From JAJAZB01 sp964244295 (GTDB taxonomy: Bacteria; Bacteroidota; Bacteroidia; Cytophagales; Spirosomataceae): a DNA stretch of 64,000 nucleotides. The notes beneath the pieces were generated by a model. The model did no database searches and was not told the DNA's origin. It worked only from the letters and a program-made list of their open reading frames with translations. Each line of letters starts with the position of its first letter. The first letter of the stretch is position 1. Shown here piece by piece: positions 1 to 9,600 of this stretch. The position numbers and the translations under genes were made by a program. Location: positions 1-64,000 of the forward strand of contig CAXTIG010000009.1 in NCBI GenBank assembly GCA_964244295.1. The letters are read 5' to 3'.

Positions 1-667
1 GTCCCATGAGACGAAAATACAATAACCTAAACTAATTTACAGCAACTACTTCTCTCTGATTATCAGAAGTTTATCCAAAATCTAACATCGATTTAAATCT
101 GTCTGAATACTTAATAGGCATCTAAAATTTCTATCTCCAAACCGACACAGGAGATTTTGATTTAAAAGGTTATCCTGCTTGCATACTCTACACAGCTTTT
201 TTTAAATTCTTATATTCAGGGAGTTACGTTTTTCTTGTGCAGTATTTGGTCGCCAGCGGTGGTGCTCATTCGGTTGAGTGCCGGCGGAGAGCGCACCCTT
301 CACATTAAAACCGAGGATGAAACCCCAAAATGTTGCGTTAATCGGGGTAGAAACCGGGAGAAGAACACTGGTCAAAACCGGGCCTATCTCGAAAAAACGG
401 ACTCTTTTTTCGTAACTGTCTGAAAAACAAGCTATAAAAAAATAACTGTGTAGAGTAGCGTAAGTCCTAATTCTATTAAAAAAAAACATTGCAGTCCAAC
501 AAAATACTTTAATCAGTTGTGAATCAACGAATTATTTTTTAAAATTCTTTCGTTTGAACCGGTAAATGTTACTTGAAGCGTCTTTTGGTGTACCTACCGC
601 ATCGCGGACTGTCTAGATATGTGCTCTTCGGCATTTCTCTCAAACTCAAAAATCGTTGCAGGGTAGG
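1..667. other. AT-rich intergenic region, no supported gene
   Basis: This stretch is much richer in A and T than the rest of the window and I see no credible gene in it. A 95-codon open frame on the minus strand (202-489) has no recognisable motif and lies mostly inside a pair of inverted repeats (184-457, listed separately). No tRNA, rRNA or clear promoter was recognised. Confidence 0.6.
184..457. repeat. MITE-like segment bounded by terminal inverted repeats
   Basis: Positions 184-195 (TACTCTACACAG) reappear as an exact reverse complement at 446-457, and similarity extends inward as a T-rich run to roughly 20 of 23 bases. The 274-bp interior has no recognisable protein gene. No convincing target-site duplication was found in the flanks, so a mobile origin is only a possibility; it may also be a simple hairpin-forming pair. 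Confidence 0.35.
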
Positions 668-1183
668 TCATAAGTACTCATTCAGCCGTTCGATGGCAAA
701 TCGCACTTCCCGGGTCTTACCAACGCGGAGCATTTCGACCAGCGCCAGCAGTTCCCAGAGTTTCTCATCTTCCCGGCAGGCTTTCGGTACGGTCGGGTAG
801 AGCGGTTCGATGACGTAGCCGAGCACCGTTCCCGCCGGTTCGGGCCAGACGTATTTTTCCGAAGCGATGAACTGGTCGTGGAACATGGGGGCCGAATGGG
901 CGGTGGGCATACCGCGTCCAGCGGCACCCGGTTGCTGGGGGAAAACGTACTTCAATCCATGCTGTAAAAACTCGGCGGTGTTTCGGGGTCGAAGTTTTTG
1001 TTTGGTGTCGTCCAGCAACCCCGCCGTGGCGGAACGGTGCAGGGATTCGCTGGCTTCGGAGGCACTGATGTGCAGCGCCTGAGCAACGTCTTTTTTCATC
1101 CAGGAAATTCCGCCTGCTTTTAAGGCCAGCACTTTCATCAGCACCACCACGTCCAGAGGCCGCATTCCGTTGTGTTTCCGCAT
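668..1183 (-). CDS. Winged-helix DNA-binding protein, unknown role
   Basis: The product is about 171 residues. Residues 1-65 look like a winged helix-turn-helix: a hydrophobic helix (MRPLDVVVLMKVLAL), then KDVAQALHISASEASESLHR, which reads as a recognition helix-turn-helix of MarR/IclR-like type. The C-terminal half (YVWPEPAGTVLGYVIEPLYPTVP) is a conserved-looking domain I cannot name. An in-frame TTG at 1222 would add 13 residues, but the ATG at 1183 directly precedes the conserved part and was preferred. It stands alone on the minus strand, divergent from rpoN, with about 270 bases between them. It could be a small regulator; its target is not visible. Confidence 0.65.
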   Translation of the reverse strand: MRKHNGMRPLDVVVLMKVLALKAGGISWMKKDVAQALHISASEASESLHRSATAGLLDDTKQKLRPRNTAEFLQHGLKYVFPQQPGAAGRGMPTAHSAPMFHDQFIASEKYVWPEPAGTVLGYVIEPLYPTVPKACREDEKLWELLALVEMLRVGKTREVRFAIERLNEYL

Positions 1184-1456
1184 GGCATTCCGGTTTTCTT
1201 TGTCTCGATTCGCAATTCGCAAATTGCAAATTTTAAATCAAAGCGTTACTTAATGCCTTAAATTTTCACTTTCAGGAAAAAACAGGATTGATTTAAGGCG
1301 TTGATTTTTAAGAATCTAATCTCCGTTGAAAAACTTTTTTTAAAAAAGAACAACAAGTGATAGTTCCTTTTTGAAACTTGGCACGGTCGTTGAGCAACGC
1401 GAAGCCAGGGGCCTTCGGTGAAGGCCCCGCCTACCCCTCCATCAAAACCTGGTTCC
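1184..1456. promoter_or_regulatory. Divergent intergenic region upstream of rpoN
   Basis: This 273-base gap separates two divergent genes, so promoters for both should lie here. It is AT-rich around 1290-1370, with several A/T runs. I could not assign an exact Bacteroidota-type -7/-33 pair with confidence, and no operator-like palindrome stands out. Confidence 0.4.
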
Positions 1457-2893
1457 ATGCAAAAGCTCTCCTTAAATCAGGCCCTTCAGCAACGGCTTTC
1501 ACCCCAGCAGATTCAGTTTATCAAGCTCCTCCAGATTCCCGCCCTCGAAATGAGCGCCCGCATCGGCGAAGAACTCGAAATCAACCCCGCCCTGGAAGAA
1601 GGCATGGACGAGCAGACCGACAAGGACAACGAGGAGGACTACGAAGAAGGCGAGGACTACAACGACGATCGCGAACTCGACATCGACAGCTACCTCCACG
1701 ACGACGAAATTGCGGGGTATAAAATGCAGGGTGACGGCGCGGCCACCGAAGACCGGGAGATTCCCATCGCGCACGTCAGCAGCCTGACTGACCTGCTCAT
1801 CGGCCAACTCGGCTACCTCCGCCTCGACCCCCGCGAAGAACTGATCGGGCGGCAAATCATCGGCAGCATCGAAACCGACGGCTACCTGCGCCGCCCGCTG
1901 AAGGCGATTGGCAACGACCTGGCCTTCACGATGGGCATTTACACCAACGTGGACGAACTGGAAGGCATCCTCCGAAAAATTCAGACCTTCGACCCGCCCG
2001 GCATCGGTGCCCGCGATTTGCCCGAATGCCTGCTCCTCCAACTCGCCCGCAAAAACCAAAACGAACTCAGCACCCAACACGCCACGACGATTGTAAACCT
2101 GTACTTCGACGAGTTTTCTAAAAAGCACTACGAAAAAATCCAGCGCCGGATGGGCCTGAGCAGCGAGCAAATCCGGGCGACGGTCCGGCTCATCACCCGC
2201 CTCAACCCCAAGCCGGGCGGCTGCGAAGGGGATGGCCTGGTGCAGTTTCTGCTGCCCGATTTTATCCTGACCAACAACCACGGCAAACTCGAACTGGCCC
2301 TCAACGCCTCCAACGCCCCCGAACTGCGCATCAGCCGCAACTTCGCCGAGATGCTCGATACCTACGACAAAAGCGACAAAACCAACCGGAACATCCGCGA
2401 AACGGTGAGCTTCGTCAAGCAGCGCCTCGACGCCGCCAAGTGGTTTATCGACGCCATCAAGCAGCGGCAAAACACGCTCATGCGCACGATGAACGCCATC
2501 GTGAAGTACCAGTACGAGTTTTTTGCGGAAGGCGACGAAAGCCGCCTCAAGCCGATGATTCTGAAGGACATTGCCACGCGCATCGAAATGGACATCTCGA
2601 CCGTGAGCCGGGTAGCCAACAGCAAATCGGTGCAGACGGAGTTTGGGATTTACCCCCTGAAGTATTTTTTCTCGGAAGGCATCGCCACCGACTCCGGCGA
2701 AGACGCCAGCAGCCGGGAGGTGAAAAACATCCTGAAAGACCTCATCGAGTGTGAATCCAAGCGATCGCCCCTTTCGGACGACAAACTCGAAAAAGTGCTC
2801 AACGAGCGCGGCTACAACATTGCCCGCCGCACGGTAGCCAAGTACCGCGAGCAACTCAATATTCCGGTGGCGCGGCTCCGCAAGCAACTTTAA
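1457..2893 (+). CDS. rpoN: RNA polymerase sigma-54 factor
   Basis: RpoN directs core RNA polymerase to -24/-12 promoters and needs AAA+ enhancer-binding proteins to open them. The product is 478 residues, normal for the family. The N-terminus (MQKLSLNQALQQRLSPQQIQ) is the Gln/Leu-rich region I that contacts activators; an acidic linker (about 53-80) follows, then the core-binding and HTH domains, and the diagnostic RpoN box ARRTVAKYRE near residue 456. The start at 1457 was chosen because region I begins there; an upstream in-frame ATG at 1418 would add 13 non-conserved residues. No enhancer-binding protein gene is adjacent, so its regulon is elsewhere. Confidence 0.97.
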   Translation: MQKLSLNQALQQRLSPQQIQFIKLLQIPALEMSARIGEELEINPALEEGMDEQTDKDNEEDYEEGEDYNDDRELDIDSYLHDDEIAGYKMQGDGAATEDREIPIAHVSSLTDLLIGQLGYLRLDPREELIGRQIIGSIETDGYLRRPLKAIGNDLAFTMGIYTNVDELEGILRKIQTFDPPGIGARDLPECLLLQLARKNQNELSTQHATTIVNLYFDEFSKKHYEKIQRRMGLSSEQIRATVRLITRLNPKPGGCEGDGLVQFLLPDFILTNNHGKLELALNASNAPELRISRNFAEMLDTYDKSDKTNRNIRETVSFVKQRLDAAKWFIDAIKQRQNTLMRTMNAIVKYQYEFFAEGDESRLKPMILKDIATRIEMDISTVSRVANSKSVQTEFGIYPLKYFFSEGIATDSGEDASSREVKNILKDLIECESKRSPLSDDKLEKVLNERGYNIARRTVAKYREQLNIPVARLRKQL

Positions 2894-2989
2894 AGAGAAT
2901 AGTGGATAGAGTAGAGAGGATAGCGTTTTCTTTGTGAAACTATTTTTCACCGCCAACCGCTATCCTCTTTACTCTATCCACTATTCTCT
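2894..2989. repeat. Inverted repeat, 32-bp arms, after rpoN
   Basis: Arms 2894-2925 and 2958-2989 are reverse complements with one mismatch (core AGAGAATAGTGGATAGAG). The left arm begins directly after the rpoN stop and the right arm ends at the TTG start of the next gene. It can form a long hairpin between the two genes. There is no clear T-run, so it is not a textbook terminator. A related short sequence (AGAGGATAGAG) occurs near 31250. Confidence 0.85.
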
Positions 2990-3651
2990 TGACTACGTCG
3001 TTTGCCCGTTTCCTTTCCGCCGTTTTTCACCCCCTGCTCATGCCGACGCTGCTGTTTGCGGTGTTGTTTTACCGGGCACCGGGGGTGGTTCAAAACCTCC
3101 AGTTCGTCAATTCCGAAGCCAGCGTGGCCTTCGGCCCCTTGCGGCTGAGTTTCGCCACGGGCTTGCTTTGGCTGCTGTTTATGTGGACGTTTCTGGTGCC
3201 GTCGCTGCTGATTTACTGGCTTTACCGGCTGGGTTTCATCCGGGGCCTGACCCTCGCAACCCGCGCCGACCGGCACGTGCCCTACCTCGTCACGGCGGTG
3301 CTCTACGCCGTACTCACTTATTTTCTCGCGACGCGCCTGAGCCAGTTGCCCGAAATTGCCCTCGTGCTGGGGAGCATCGCGGCTTCCATTACGCTGGTGG
3401 CGGCCATCAACCTACGCTACCAGATTTCGGCCCACGCGGTGGGCATCGGCGGCGTGGTAGGTGCCCTGAGCGGGTTGCTGCTGCGGTACCACGAAATGGC
3501 CTTGTTCGAGCCCCTCGTCACCGCCGTGGTGCTGGCTGGGTTGGTGACCAGCGCCCGCCTCCACCTCAACGCCCACAGCCCCGACCAAATCGCGGCGGGG
3601 CTGTCGCTGGGCGTGTTGGTGAGCCTTTTTTCAGTTATGACATTGGCATGA
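2989..3651 (+). CDS. PAP2-superfamily-like integral membrane protein
   Basis: The product is about 220 residues with five to six hydrophobic segments. The C-terminal half carries remnants of PAP2 phosphatase motifs: QISAHAVG (like the SxxH motif) and SARLHLNAHSPDQIAAG (like the RxxxxxHxxxD motif), while the first motif is weak (RADRHVPY). This suggests a lipid-phosphate phosphatase fold, active or degenerate, in the inner membrane. The start is uncertain: the frame opens with TTG at 2989, inside the right arm of an inverted repeat, and the first ATG gives a protein missing 17 residues. It is co-directional with rpoN but separated from it by the palindrome. Confidence 0.75.
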   Translation: MTTSFARFLSAVFHPLLMPTLLFAVLFYRAPGVVQNLQFVNSEASVAFGPLRLSFATGLLWLLFMWTFLVPSLLIYWLYRLGFIRGLTLATRADRHVPYLVTAVLYAVLTYFLATRLSQLPEIALVLGSIAASITLVAAINLRYQISAHAVGIGGVVGALSGLLLRYHEMALFEPLVTAVVLAGLVTSARLHLNAHSPDQIAAGLSLGVLVSLFSVMTLA

Positions 3652-3653
3652 AA

Positions 3654-3749
3654 GGCTGTCATCCCGACGCAGGAGGGATCTTTCGCGCCAGATAGCCAAT
3701 TAGTTTGATGTCAGAGGCGAAAGATCCCTCCTGCGTCGGGATGACAGCC
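3654..3749. repeat. Perfect inverted repeat, 33-bp arms
   Basis: Arms 3654-3686 and 3717-3749 are perfect reverse complements (core GTCATCCCGACGCAGGAGGG). It lies between the PAP2-like gene and the enoyl-CoA hydratase gene. The loop is 30 bases, and there is no T-run. Confidence 0.9.
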
Positions 3750-3813
3750 CCAGTGGAACAGCCCCAGTGGAACTGCCGCTGTGAAACAGACTCTTTCAAG
3801 AAAAAACTAACCG

Positions 3814-4593
3814 ATGTACCAAACCATCCTCGCCGACACCGCCGACGGCATTTGCCGCCTGACGCTCAACCGTCCGCAGTCGTACAATGCCCTGAGTCGG
3901 ACGCTCCTGCTCGAACTGACCGACGCCGTGGAGACGGCGGCCGCCGATGCGGCCGTGCGGGTCATCGTGCTGACGGGGGCGGGCGAGAAAGCCTTCTCGT
4001 CGGGTGCGGATTTGAAGGAAGGCTTTGGTGGGGGAAAAAGTTTGGGAGAATTGTTGCGCGAAACCTACAACCCGCTCATCCGGGCCATTCGGCAGGCACC
4101 TAAGCCCGTCATTGCCCGGCTCAACGGCGTGGCGGCGGGGGCGGGTTTCTCGATCGCCCTGGCCTGCGACCTGCGCGTAGCCGCCGACACCGCCCAATTT
4201 TCTCAGATTTTCATCAACATCGGCCTCGTGCCCGACGCGGGTTCTACGTTTTTCCTGCCCCGCTTGGTGGGCACGGCCAGGGCCTTCGAATTGATGAGTA
4301 CGGGCCGGATGGTGCCCGCCGCCGAAGCGTTGGCGCTGGGTTTGGTGGACCGGGTCGTGCCCGCCACCGAACTCGACGCGGCGGTGCAGGAACTGGCCCT
4401 CCGCTACGCCCAGGCCCCCACGGCGGCCATCGGCCTGATCAAAAACCTGCTGAACGCCTCGGCCACCAACCCCCTCGACGAGCAACTCAACCTGGAAGCC
4501 GACCACCAGGACCTCGCCGCCCAAACCCGCGACGCCGCCGAGGGCGTTACGGCGTTTTTGCAGAAGCGTGCGGCAAAGTTTGAGGGGCGCTGA
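3814..4593 (+). CDS. Enoyl-CoA hydratase/isomerase, PaaG-type
   Basis: The 259-residue product is a crotonase-fold enzyme acting on acyl-CoA thioesters. The oxyanion-hole segments are visible (KAFSSGADLKEGF near residue 60 and GVAAGAGFSIALACDLR near 105-122), and so is the acidic catalytic segment (IGLVPDAGSTFFLPRLVG). The GLVPD signature resembles PaaG, the 2-(1,2-epoxy-1,2-dihydrophenyl)acetyl-CoA isomerase of phenylacetate degradation. No other paa gene is nearby, so a general enoyl-CoA hydratase/isomerase role is equally possible. It appears to be a single-gene unit upstream of tRNA-Arg. Confidence 0.9.
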   Translation: MYQTILADTADGICRLTLNRPQSYNALSRTLLLELTDAVETAAADAAVRVIVLTGAGEKAFSSGADLKEGFGGGKSLGELLRETYNPLIRAIRQAPKPVIARLNGVAAGAGFSIALACDLRVAADTAQFSQIFINIGLVPDAGSTFFLPRLVGTARAFELMSTGRMVPAAEALALGLVDRVVPATELDAAVQELALRYAQAPTAAIGLIKNLLNASATNPLDEQLNLEADHQDLAAQTRDAAEGVTAFLQKRAAKFEGR

Positions 4594-4665
4594 GGAAATT
4601 TTTTTCGGGGAAGCCTTTTCAAACGCGGCAAAAGCGCCTATTTTTGCAGTCCCAATTCGGGAATT

Positions 4666-4739
4666 GGTTGCGTAGCTCAATTGGATAGAGCACCTGACTA
4701 CGGATCAGGAGGTTTGGGGTTCGAATCCCTACGTGACCA
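4666..4739 (+). tRNA. tRNA-Arg (anticodon ACG)
   Basis: The 74-nt sequence folds as a cloverleaf. Acceptor stem GGTTGCG pairs with CGTGACC, the D-arm contains TAGCTCAATTGGATAGAGCA, the anticodon stem CCTGA/TCAGG encloses loop CTACGGA with anticodon ACG (read as ICG after deamination), and the T-arm has GGTTCGAATCC. CCA is not encoded. It sits directly before a defence-type gene block, a common integration context, but no second copy of its 3' end was noticed. Confidence 0.95.
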
Positions 4740-4742
4740 CGA

Positions 4743-4783
4743 AAGCCCCCCATTTGCAATTTGCCGATGAGGGGCTTCTTTCA
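4743..4783 (+). terminator. Likely Rho-independent terminator of tRNA-Arg
   Basis: AAGCCCC (4743-4749) pairs with GGGGCTT (4771-4777), followed by a pyrimidine/T-rich tail (CTTTCATTTT). It begins a few bases after the tRNA. Confidence 0.7.
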
Positions 4784-4944
4784 TTTTGGATTGTCGGGAA
4801 TTTCGCAGACACTGACTACAAAATCGCATCTCAGCCTATCGAGTTGTCAAGTGACGATTGCAAAATTCCTTGAAAACAGAACTTTCGTTGAGGCTGGATT
4901 CACAGAGGCTAAAACAAAGCGCCGGTCTGGCGGGCTTGTTCGTT

Positions 4945-5790
4945 TCAATTTTCTGCGTGTTCGATGAGTTCTTCCTGAACGTGCCGGACAAACTGCTCCG
5001 CTTCCTGCTGCCCGACCACCGATACCGTGGTGGCTCCGAAAACCTTCTTGTCCAGTTTTTCAAGAATGAAAGCCATCAATTCCGGGTCGTCGTTTGGAAG
5101 AACCGTCAGTAATTCAATTTGCAGCGCCTCTTCTGCGGTTTTTAACTCGTCGAGTTTCCCAATCCAACGGTACACTTTGTTTTTGACCGAATCCGACTTC
5201 TTGAGGTTGAACGAAACCGGTTCGTAACAGTGCCAGACCTCATTTTTCCAGGCGTAAGAAAAGTCAAGCGTATCGTTTGCCGTGACGACCTGATGCGCTT
5301 TCAACCGACTGGTGATGCCCTGCCGCTCAAACAGCGGACGATACAGTTTCTGCCAGACGTCGTAATCGTTCCGGATTTCCTCCGAGGCCGGAGCAACGTA
5401 GTTTTCCACCAGCCGGTCATGCAACTCGTCGAAAGCCCGTTCCAGGTCATCGTCCAGACCGCGCTCTACGTCGGTGAACTGAATCGAGGTGTCGTCTCTC
5501 GTCAGGTATCGGCTCGTCAGGACGGCAACACTCGCGGGCGGTTCAGGATGAATTACTTGCGTAAGCTGAGACGCGAAACCCCCAAGCATTCCCTCCAGGT
5601 GGCGCAGGCGGCGCTGAAGGTAGCGGCCATCCACGCCGGGGAAAAAGGCGGTCACCCGGCTGACGCTGCGCAAAAAGCCAGCCCGGAGAAAGCCGGTTTG
5701 GGGTTGGTAAAGCACCAGGCCCACGTTGACGAACTCGCCACTCACCCGGTCGGGGAGGAAGCGCAGTACCTGGTATTCGTAGGCGTTCAT
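4945..5790 (-). CDS. DUF3037 family protein, partner of HipA-like kinase
   Basis: The 281-residue product begins MNAYEYQVLRFLPDRVSGEFVNVGL, the signature opening of DUF3037 proteins. The family has no established biochemical function but is repeatedly encoded next to a HipA-like kinase. Here its ATG overlaps the kinase stop (4 bases, 5787-5790), so the two are translationally coupled, kinase first. No signal peptide or membrane segment is seen. The coupling suggests a two-component toxin/antitoxin-like or stress module, which is inference. The pair lies immediately downstream (in transcription direction) of the hsd operon. Confidence 0.85.
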   Translation of the reverse strand: MNAYEYQVLRFLPDRVSGEFVNVGLVLYQPQTGFLRAGFLRSVSRVTAFFPGVDGRYLQRRLRHLEGMLGGFASQLTQVIHPEPPASVAVLTSRYLTRDDTSIQFTDVERGLDDDLERAFDELHDRLVENYVAPASEEIRNDYDVWQKLYRPLFERQGITSRLKAHQVVTANDTLDFSYAWKNEVWHCYEPVSFNLKKSDSVKNKVYRWIGKLDELKTAEEALQIELLTVLPNDDPELMAFILEKLDKKVFGATTVSVVGQQEAEQFVRHVQEELIEHAEN

Positions 5791-6599
5791 TGGATTCGGG
5801 TTTTTACGGATTGCAGAAATTGCGGGATGTTCCGCGTGATTTGAGTCAGGTACTCCCGGATAACGGGCAGTTGCTCGGTTTGCCAGTCGGGAGGTATGAG
5901 TTCAAACGCCGTATCCCAAAAATTGGTACCAAGCCGACTCAGCGCCTGCCCAATGGCGGCTTCGGGAAAGGGGGATTGCCGAATTTTGGGCACCAAAAAT
6001 AGCGAATTAATCCACTGCTGGTCCCCCTCACGCAACTCGTAGGGACGAGGATTCTTAAAAATATCATGCACGAAACCAAAGGCCAGTTCGTGGTCGTAAA
6101 TGACCAATTCGCGCCCGTTCGACATGAGGTTGGGCTTCTCCACCCGGCGGTCAGGATTTTGAACGAAGAGGTCGAACGCCACGATTTGCTGGGCCTGGGG
6201 AACCTCGGCCTCGTTCAAGGGCTGATGCACCGGAATGGTATCGTAACCCGGCACATAAACCGAGCCGTAATTCAGGCCCCCGCTTTGCAAGAGCATTTGG
6301 TACTGGGGCTTTCCCCGCTGACTTTCCACAAATTCCGGAATCACCTCCACCAGCACCGGTTCCACCACGCGAATGCCCCATTCTTTGGCGATGAACGCCG
6401 CCAGCAACTCGCGGCAGCACGCCTCGGGCGACATCCGTTCGGCTCCCCGAAACTTGACGACGCACTCCGTCGGCTTACGGGTTTGCGGGTCGCGGGCGAC
6501 GACCAGGCCGGGTAAATTGGCCCCGTGGGTGAATGTATCGCGGTAAAGTTGGGCCGTCAGGCGAGGCAATCGGTAAGCCGGGTCGGTGATTCGGGGCAT
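5787..6599 (-). CDS. HipA-like Ser/Thr kinase
   Basis: The 270-residue product is a compact HipA-family kinase. An ATP-binding lysine is likely K49 (ECVVKFRG), the catalytic loop is NPDRRVEKPNLM (N148, D150, K155, N157), and the metal-binding aspartate is D169 in IYDHELAFGF. It lacks the N-terminal HipA subdomain of the long form, so it belongs to the short single-domain kinases that pair with DUF3037 proteins. Known HipA proteins phosphorylate aminoacyl-tRNA synthetases; the substrate here is unknown. It starts 36 bases after the hsdR stop on the same strand, so it could be read through from the hsd operon. Confidence 0.85.
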   Translation of the reverse strand: MPRITDPAYRLPRLTAQLYRDTFTHGANLPGLVVARDPQTRKPTECVVKFRGAERMSPEACCRELLAAFIAKEWGIRVVEPVLVEVIPEFVESQRGKPQYQMLLQSGGLNYGSVYVPGYDTIPVHQPLNEAEVPQAQQIVAFDLFVQNPDRRVEKPNLMSNGRELVIYDHELAFGFVHDIFKNPRPYELREGDQQWINSLFLVPKIRQSPFPEAAIGQALSRLGTNFWDTAFELIPPDWQTEQLPVIREYLTQITRNIPQFLQSVKTRIQ

Positions 6600-6635
6600 G
6601 GATACGTTAACGATGAATGCCGTTCAAGGTGCGGC

Positions 6636-9600
6636 TCAGTCCGATTCATTCGTCATCTTGAAAATGGTGTCCGTTAGCCATTTACGAAACGATTCGTTCT
6701 GCGCGAATTGCTTGTACAACTCGGTATCGTCCTTCAGCAACTCCACAATCACCCGCCCCAGCACCTTGTCGTGTTCGAGTTTGGCCGTTTGGGGCGTGTT
6801 TTTCCGGGCGTTCTGGTAGTCCTGGTCGGCGGCTACTTTGGGGGCGATGTCTTCGGTGATGCGTCGGCTGACGCGGTCGGCATCGGTGAAAATGGTCTTG
6901 AATTGTTCGTTGAAGGTGTTCAGAATCGCGCTCAGGCGGTCCAGCGTCGGCTCCGGTTTCCGGCCCCCCGCGCCGATGGCCGCCGGGTCGATTTCGGCGT
7001 CGGCGTCCGGTAGCAGGATTTTCAGGATGGCCTGCTTCTCCACCCGGTAACTGTCCATGTCGATGGCCTCCAGAATGCCCTTCGCGAGGTCTTCCTCTTT
7101 CGGTGCGGGCAGTTTCGGAATCAAAAACGACAGGAAGATGGACAGCTTTTCCCAGCCCGCGTTGGTGTAGGGCAGCACCTGAGCCAGAAAATCGTACGTC
7201 CGCACGAAGATTTTGGCGCTGCCTTTGAAGCCCACCTGCTCGTCTTCGTCGAGTTCGGCCCCGTACACGCCCACGCAGGCATCGAGCAACGGGTCGAGTT
7301 GGTCGCGGCTGGCCCCGCCCAGGTACAGCGCCACGAGCCGGTCGATTTGCTCGGCGGTGTACACCTGGTAGCCGTCGAGGTCCGATTTCAGGTTGTGGAG
7401 TTTGTTCGGGTCGGCTTCTTCGCTCAGCACCGTGGTGCGGTAGTAGTCGGAAAATGCCTTCGTGATGGTGTCGCTGTCGTTGATGAAATCCAGCACGAAC
7501 ACGTCGTGTTTTTGCGGGTGCGCCCGGTTGAGCCGCGAGAGGGTCTGCACGGCCTGAATGCCCGCCAGGGTTTTGTCCACGTACATCGTGTGCAGCAGCG
7601 GCTCGTCGTAGCCGGTCTGGAATTTGTCGGCGCAAATCAGAAACCGGTACGGGTCTTCCTGAATCCGGTCGGCTAGGTCGGCGCCCGGAAACCCGTTGAG
7701 CGTCGCTTCCGACACCGTGGCCCCGTTGTACTCGTAATCGCCCGAAAACGCCACGAGCGCCTGGTACGGACTCTTCGTTTCGGCGAGGTAAGCCCGGAAG
7801 GCGTGGAAATACTGAATCGTGCGCTCGACGCCGTTGCAGACCACCATCGCCCGCGCCTGCCCGCCGATTTTGTTTTGGGTCAGGACCTGTTCCTGAAAAT
7901 GGTCCACCATGATTTCGGCCTTCAGCCGGATGGCGTGGTCGTGGCTTTCGACGTAGCGCCGCAGTTTTTTCTTGGCCCGTTTGCTGTCGAACTCCGGGTC
8001 GTCCTCCACTTTTTTCACCAGCTTGTAGTAGCTGCCCACGGGCGTGTAGTTGGCGAGTACGTCGAGGATAAACCGCTCCTGGATGGCCTGTTTCATGGTG
8101 TAGCCGTGGAAAGGCCGGTGCTTCACCACGCCCTCCTCGCCCTGGTACGGCTCGCCGAAGGTTTGCAGCGTTTTGGGCTTGGGCGTGGCCGTGAAGGCGA
8201 AGTAGCTGGCGTTGCGGGCCAGTTTCCGCGCATTCATCCGTTGCTCCAGCGCCGCGTTGATGAGGTCCTCCGGGTCGGTGGCGTCGGGGGCCGTCGTGAG
8301 GGCTTCGCTCATGGCCGTGGCCGTTTTACCGCCCTGGCTCGAATGGGCCTCGTCGATGAGGATGGCGAAGGTGCGGTTGCGGTGTTCGCTGCCGATTTCA
8401 TCGACGATGAACGGAAACTTCTGGACGGTGCTGATGATAATTTTCCGCCCCTCGGTGATAAACCGCCGCAAGTCGCCCGAATGCACGGCGTGGCCGATGG
8501 TGCTGCCCACTTCGGTAAACTGCCGGATGGTTTCCTTGATTTGGTCGTCCAGGATCCGCCGGTCGGTGATGACCAGGATGGAATCGTACAGCGGTTTGCC
8601 TTCGTGTTTGACGCCGATGAGCTGGTGGGCCAGCCAGGCGATGGAGTTGGATTTGCCGCTGCCCGCCGAGTGCTGAATCAAGTACTTTTTGCCCGCCCCC
8701 TGCCAGGCCGTGTGGGCCAGCAAACGGCGCACCGCGTCGAGTTGGTGGTAGCGCGGAAACACCTGCTTTTCTTTTTTCTTGCCCGTCTTTTTGTTCGTCT
8801 CCTTCACCACCTGCGCGTAGTGTTCGAGGATGTCGGTCAGGCCACGGGGCGTGAGGATGCGTTTCCAGAGGTAATCGGTTTTAATCCCGTAGGGGTTGGG
8901 CGGGTTGCCCGCCCCGTCGTTCCAGCCCTGGTTGAAGGGCAAAAACCAGGAGGCTTTGCCCTTCAGTTCGGTACACATCCGCACCTCCTGATCGTCGACG
9001 GCGAAGTGAACCATGCAGCGTTTGAACCCGAAGAGCAATTCCTTCGGGTCGCGGTCGCGGCGGTACTGCTCCACGGCGTCTTCGACGGTTTGCTTGGTCA
9101 GGCGGTTTTTCAACTCGAACGTGGCGACGGGCAAGCCGTTGATGAACAGGGCCAAATCGAGCGCCAGGCGGGTGTTGTCCAGACTGTACCGGAGTTGGCG
9201 CGTGAGGCTGAAGCGGTTGCGGGCAAACTGGGCTTCGGCCCGCTGGTTGCCCGGCGAGGGCGTGCCGTAAAACAGCGTCAACTCGTACTTGCCGTGTTTG
9301 ACCCCGTGCCGCAGCACGTCGATGATGCCCCGGCGCGTAATTTCGCCCTGCACGCGGGCCAGAAAGGCCCGGCGCGTGGGCGAGTCGTTCGCCAGGTCGA
9401 GACCGGCGGCTTCGTCGGGTTGGGTGGCTTCGAGAAACGCCCGGAGTTGAACCCCGTCGAGGGCGTGGTTGCGGTCGAAATCGGCGGGCTGACCCGGCAA
9501 CCAGCCGAAGCCGGTCATGCTTTCGAAAATCAGCGTTTCCAGCCCGGCCTCCGAGGTGTCGGTGGGGCGCGGGCCGCTGGGCGGCTCGGCGGTGGCGGCT

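Noticed and set aside
202..489. 95-codon open frame on the minus strand in the first intergenic region
   Set aside because: It has no recognisable domain, lies almost entirely inside an inverted-repeat pair and starts in an AT-rich run; not enough support for a gene.
1499..2956. Long open frame (485 codons) antisense to rpoN
   Set aside because: It is a shadow of the GC-rich rpoN reading frame: the sense frame has the clear RpoN box and region I, while the antisense product is a Val/Phe/Gly-rich sequence without motifs.
2894..2989. Classical Rho-independent terminator after rpoN
   Set aside because: The hairpin is long and lacks a T-run after the right arm, and its arm reaches the next start codon; it was listed as a repeat instead.
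3814..4593. Phenylacetate degradation locus around the PaaG-like gene
   Set aside because: No paaABCDE, paaK or paaZ homologue is near; the ligase at 44428 belongs to the pigment cluster.
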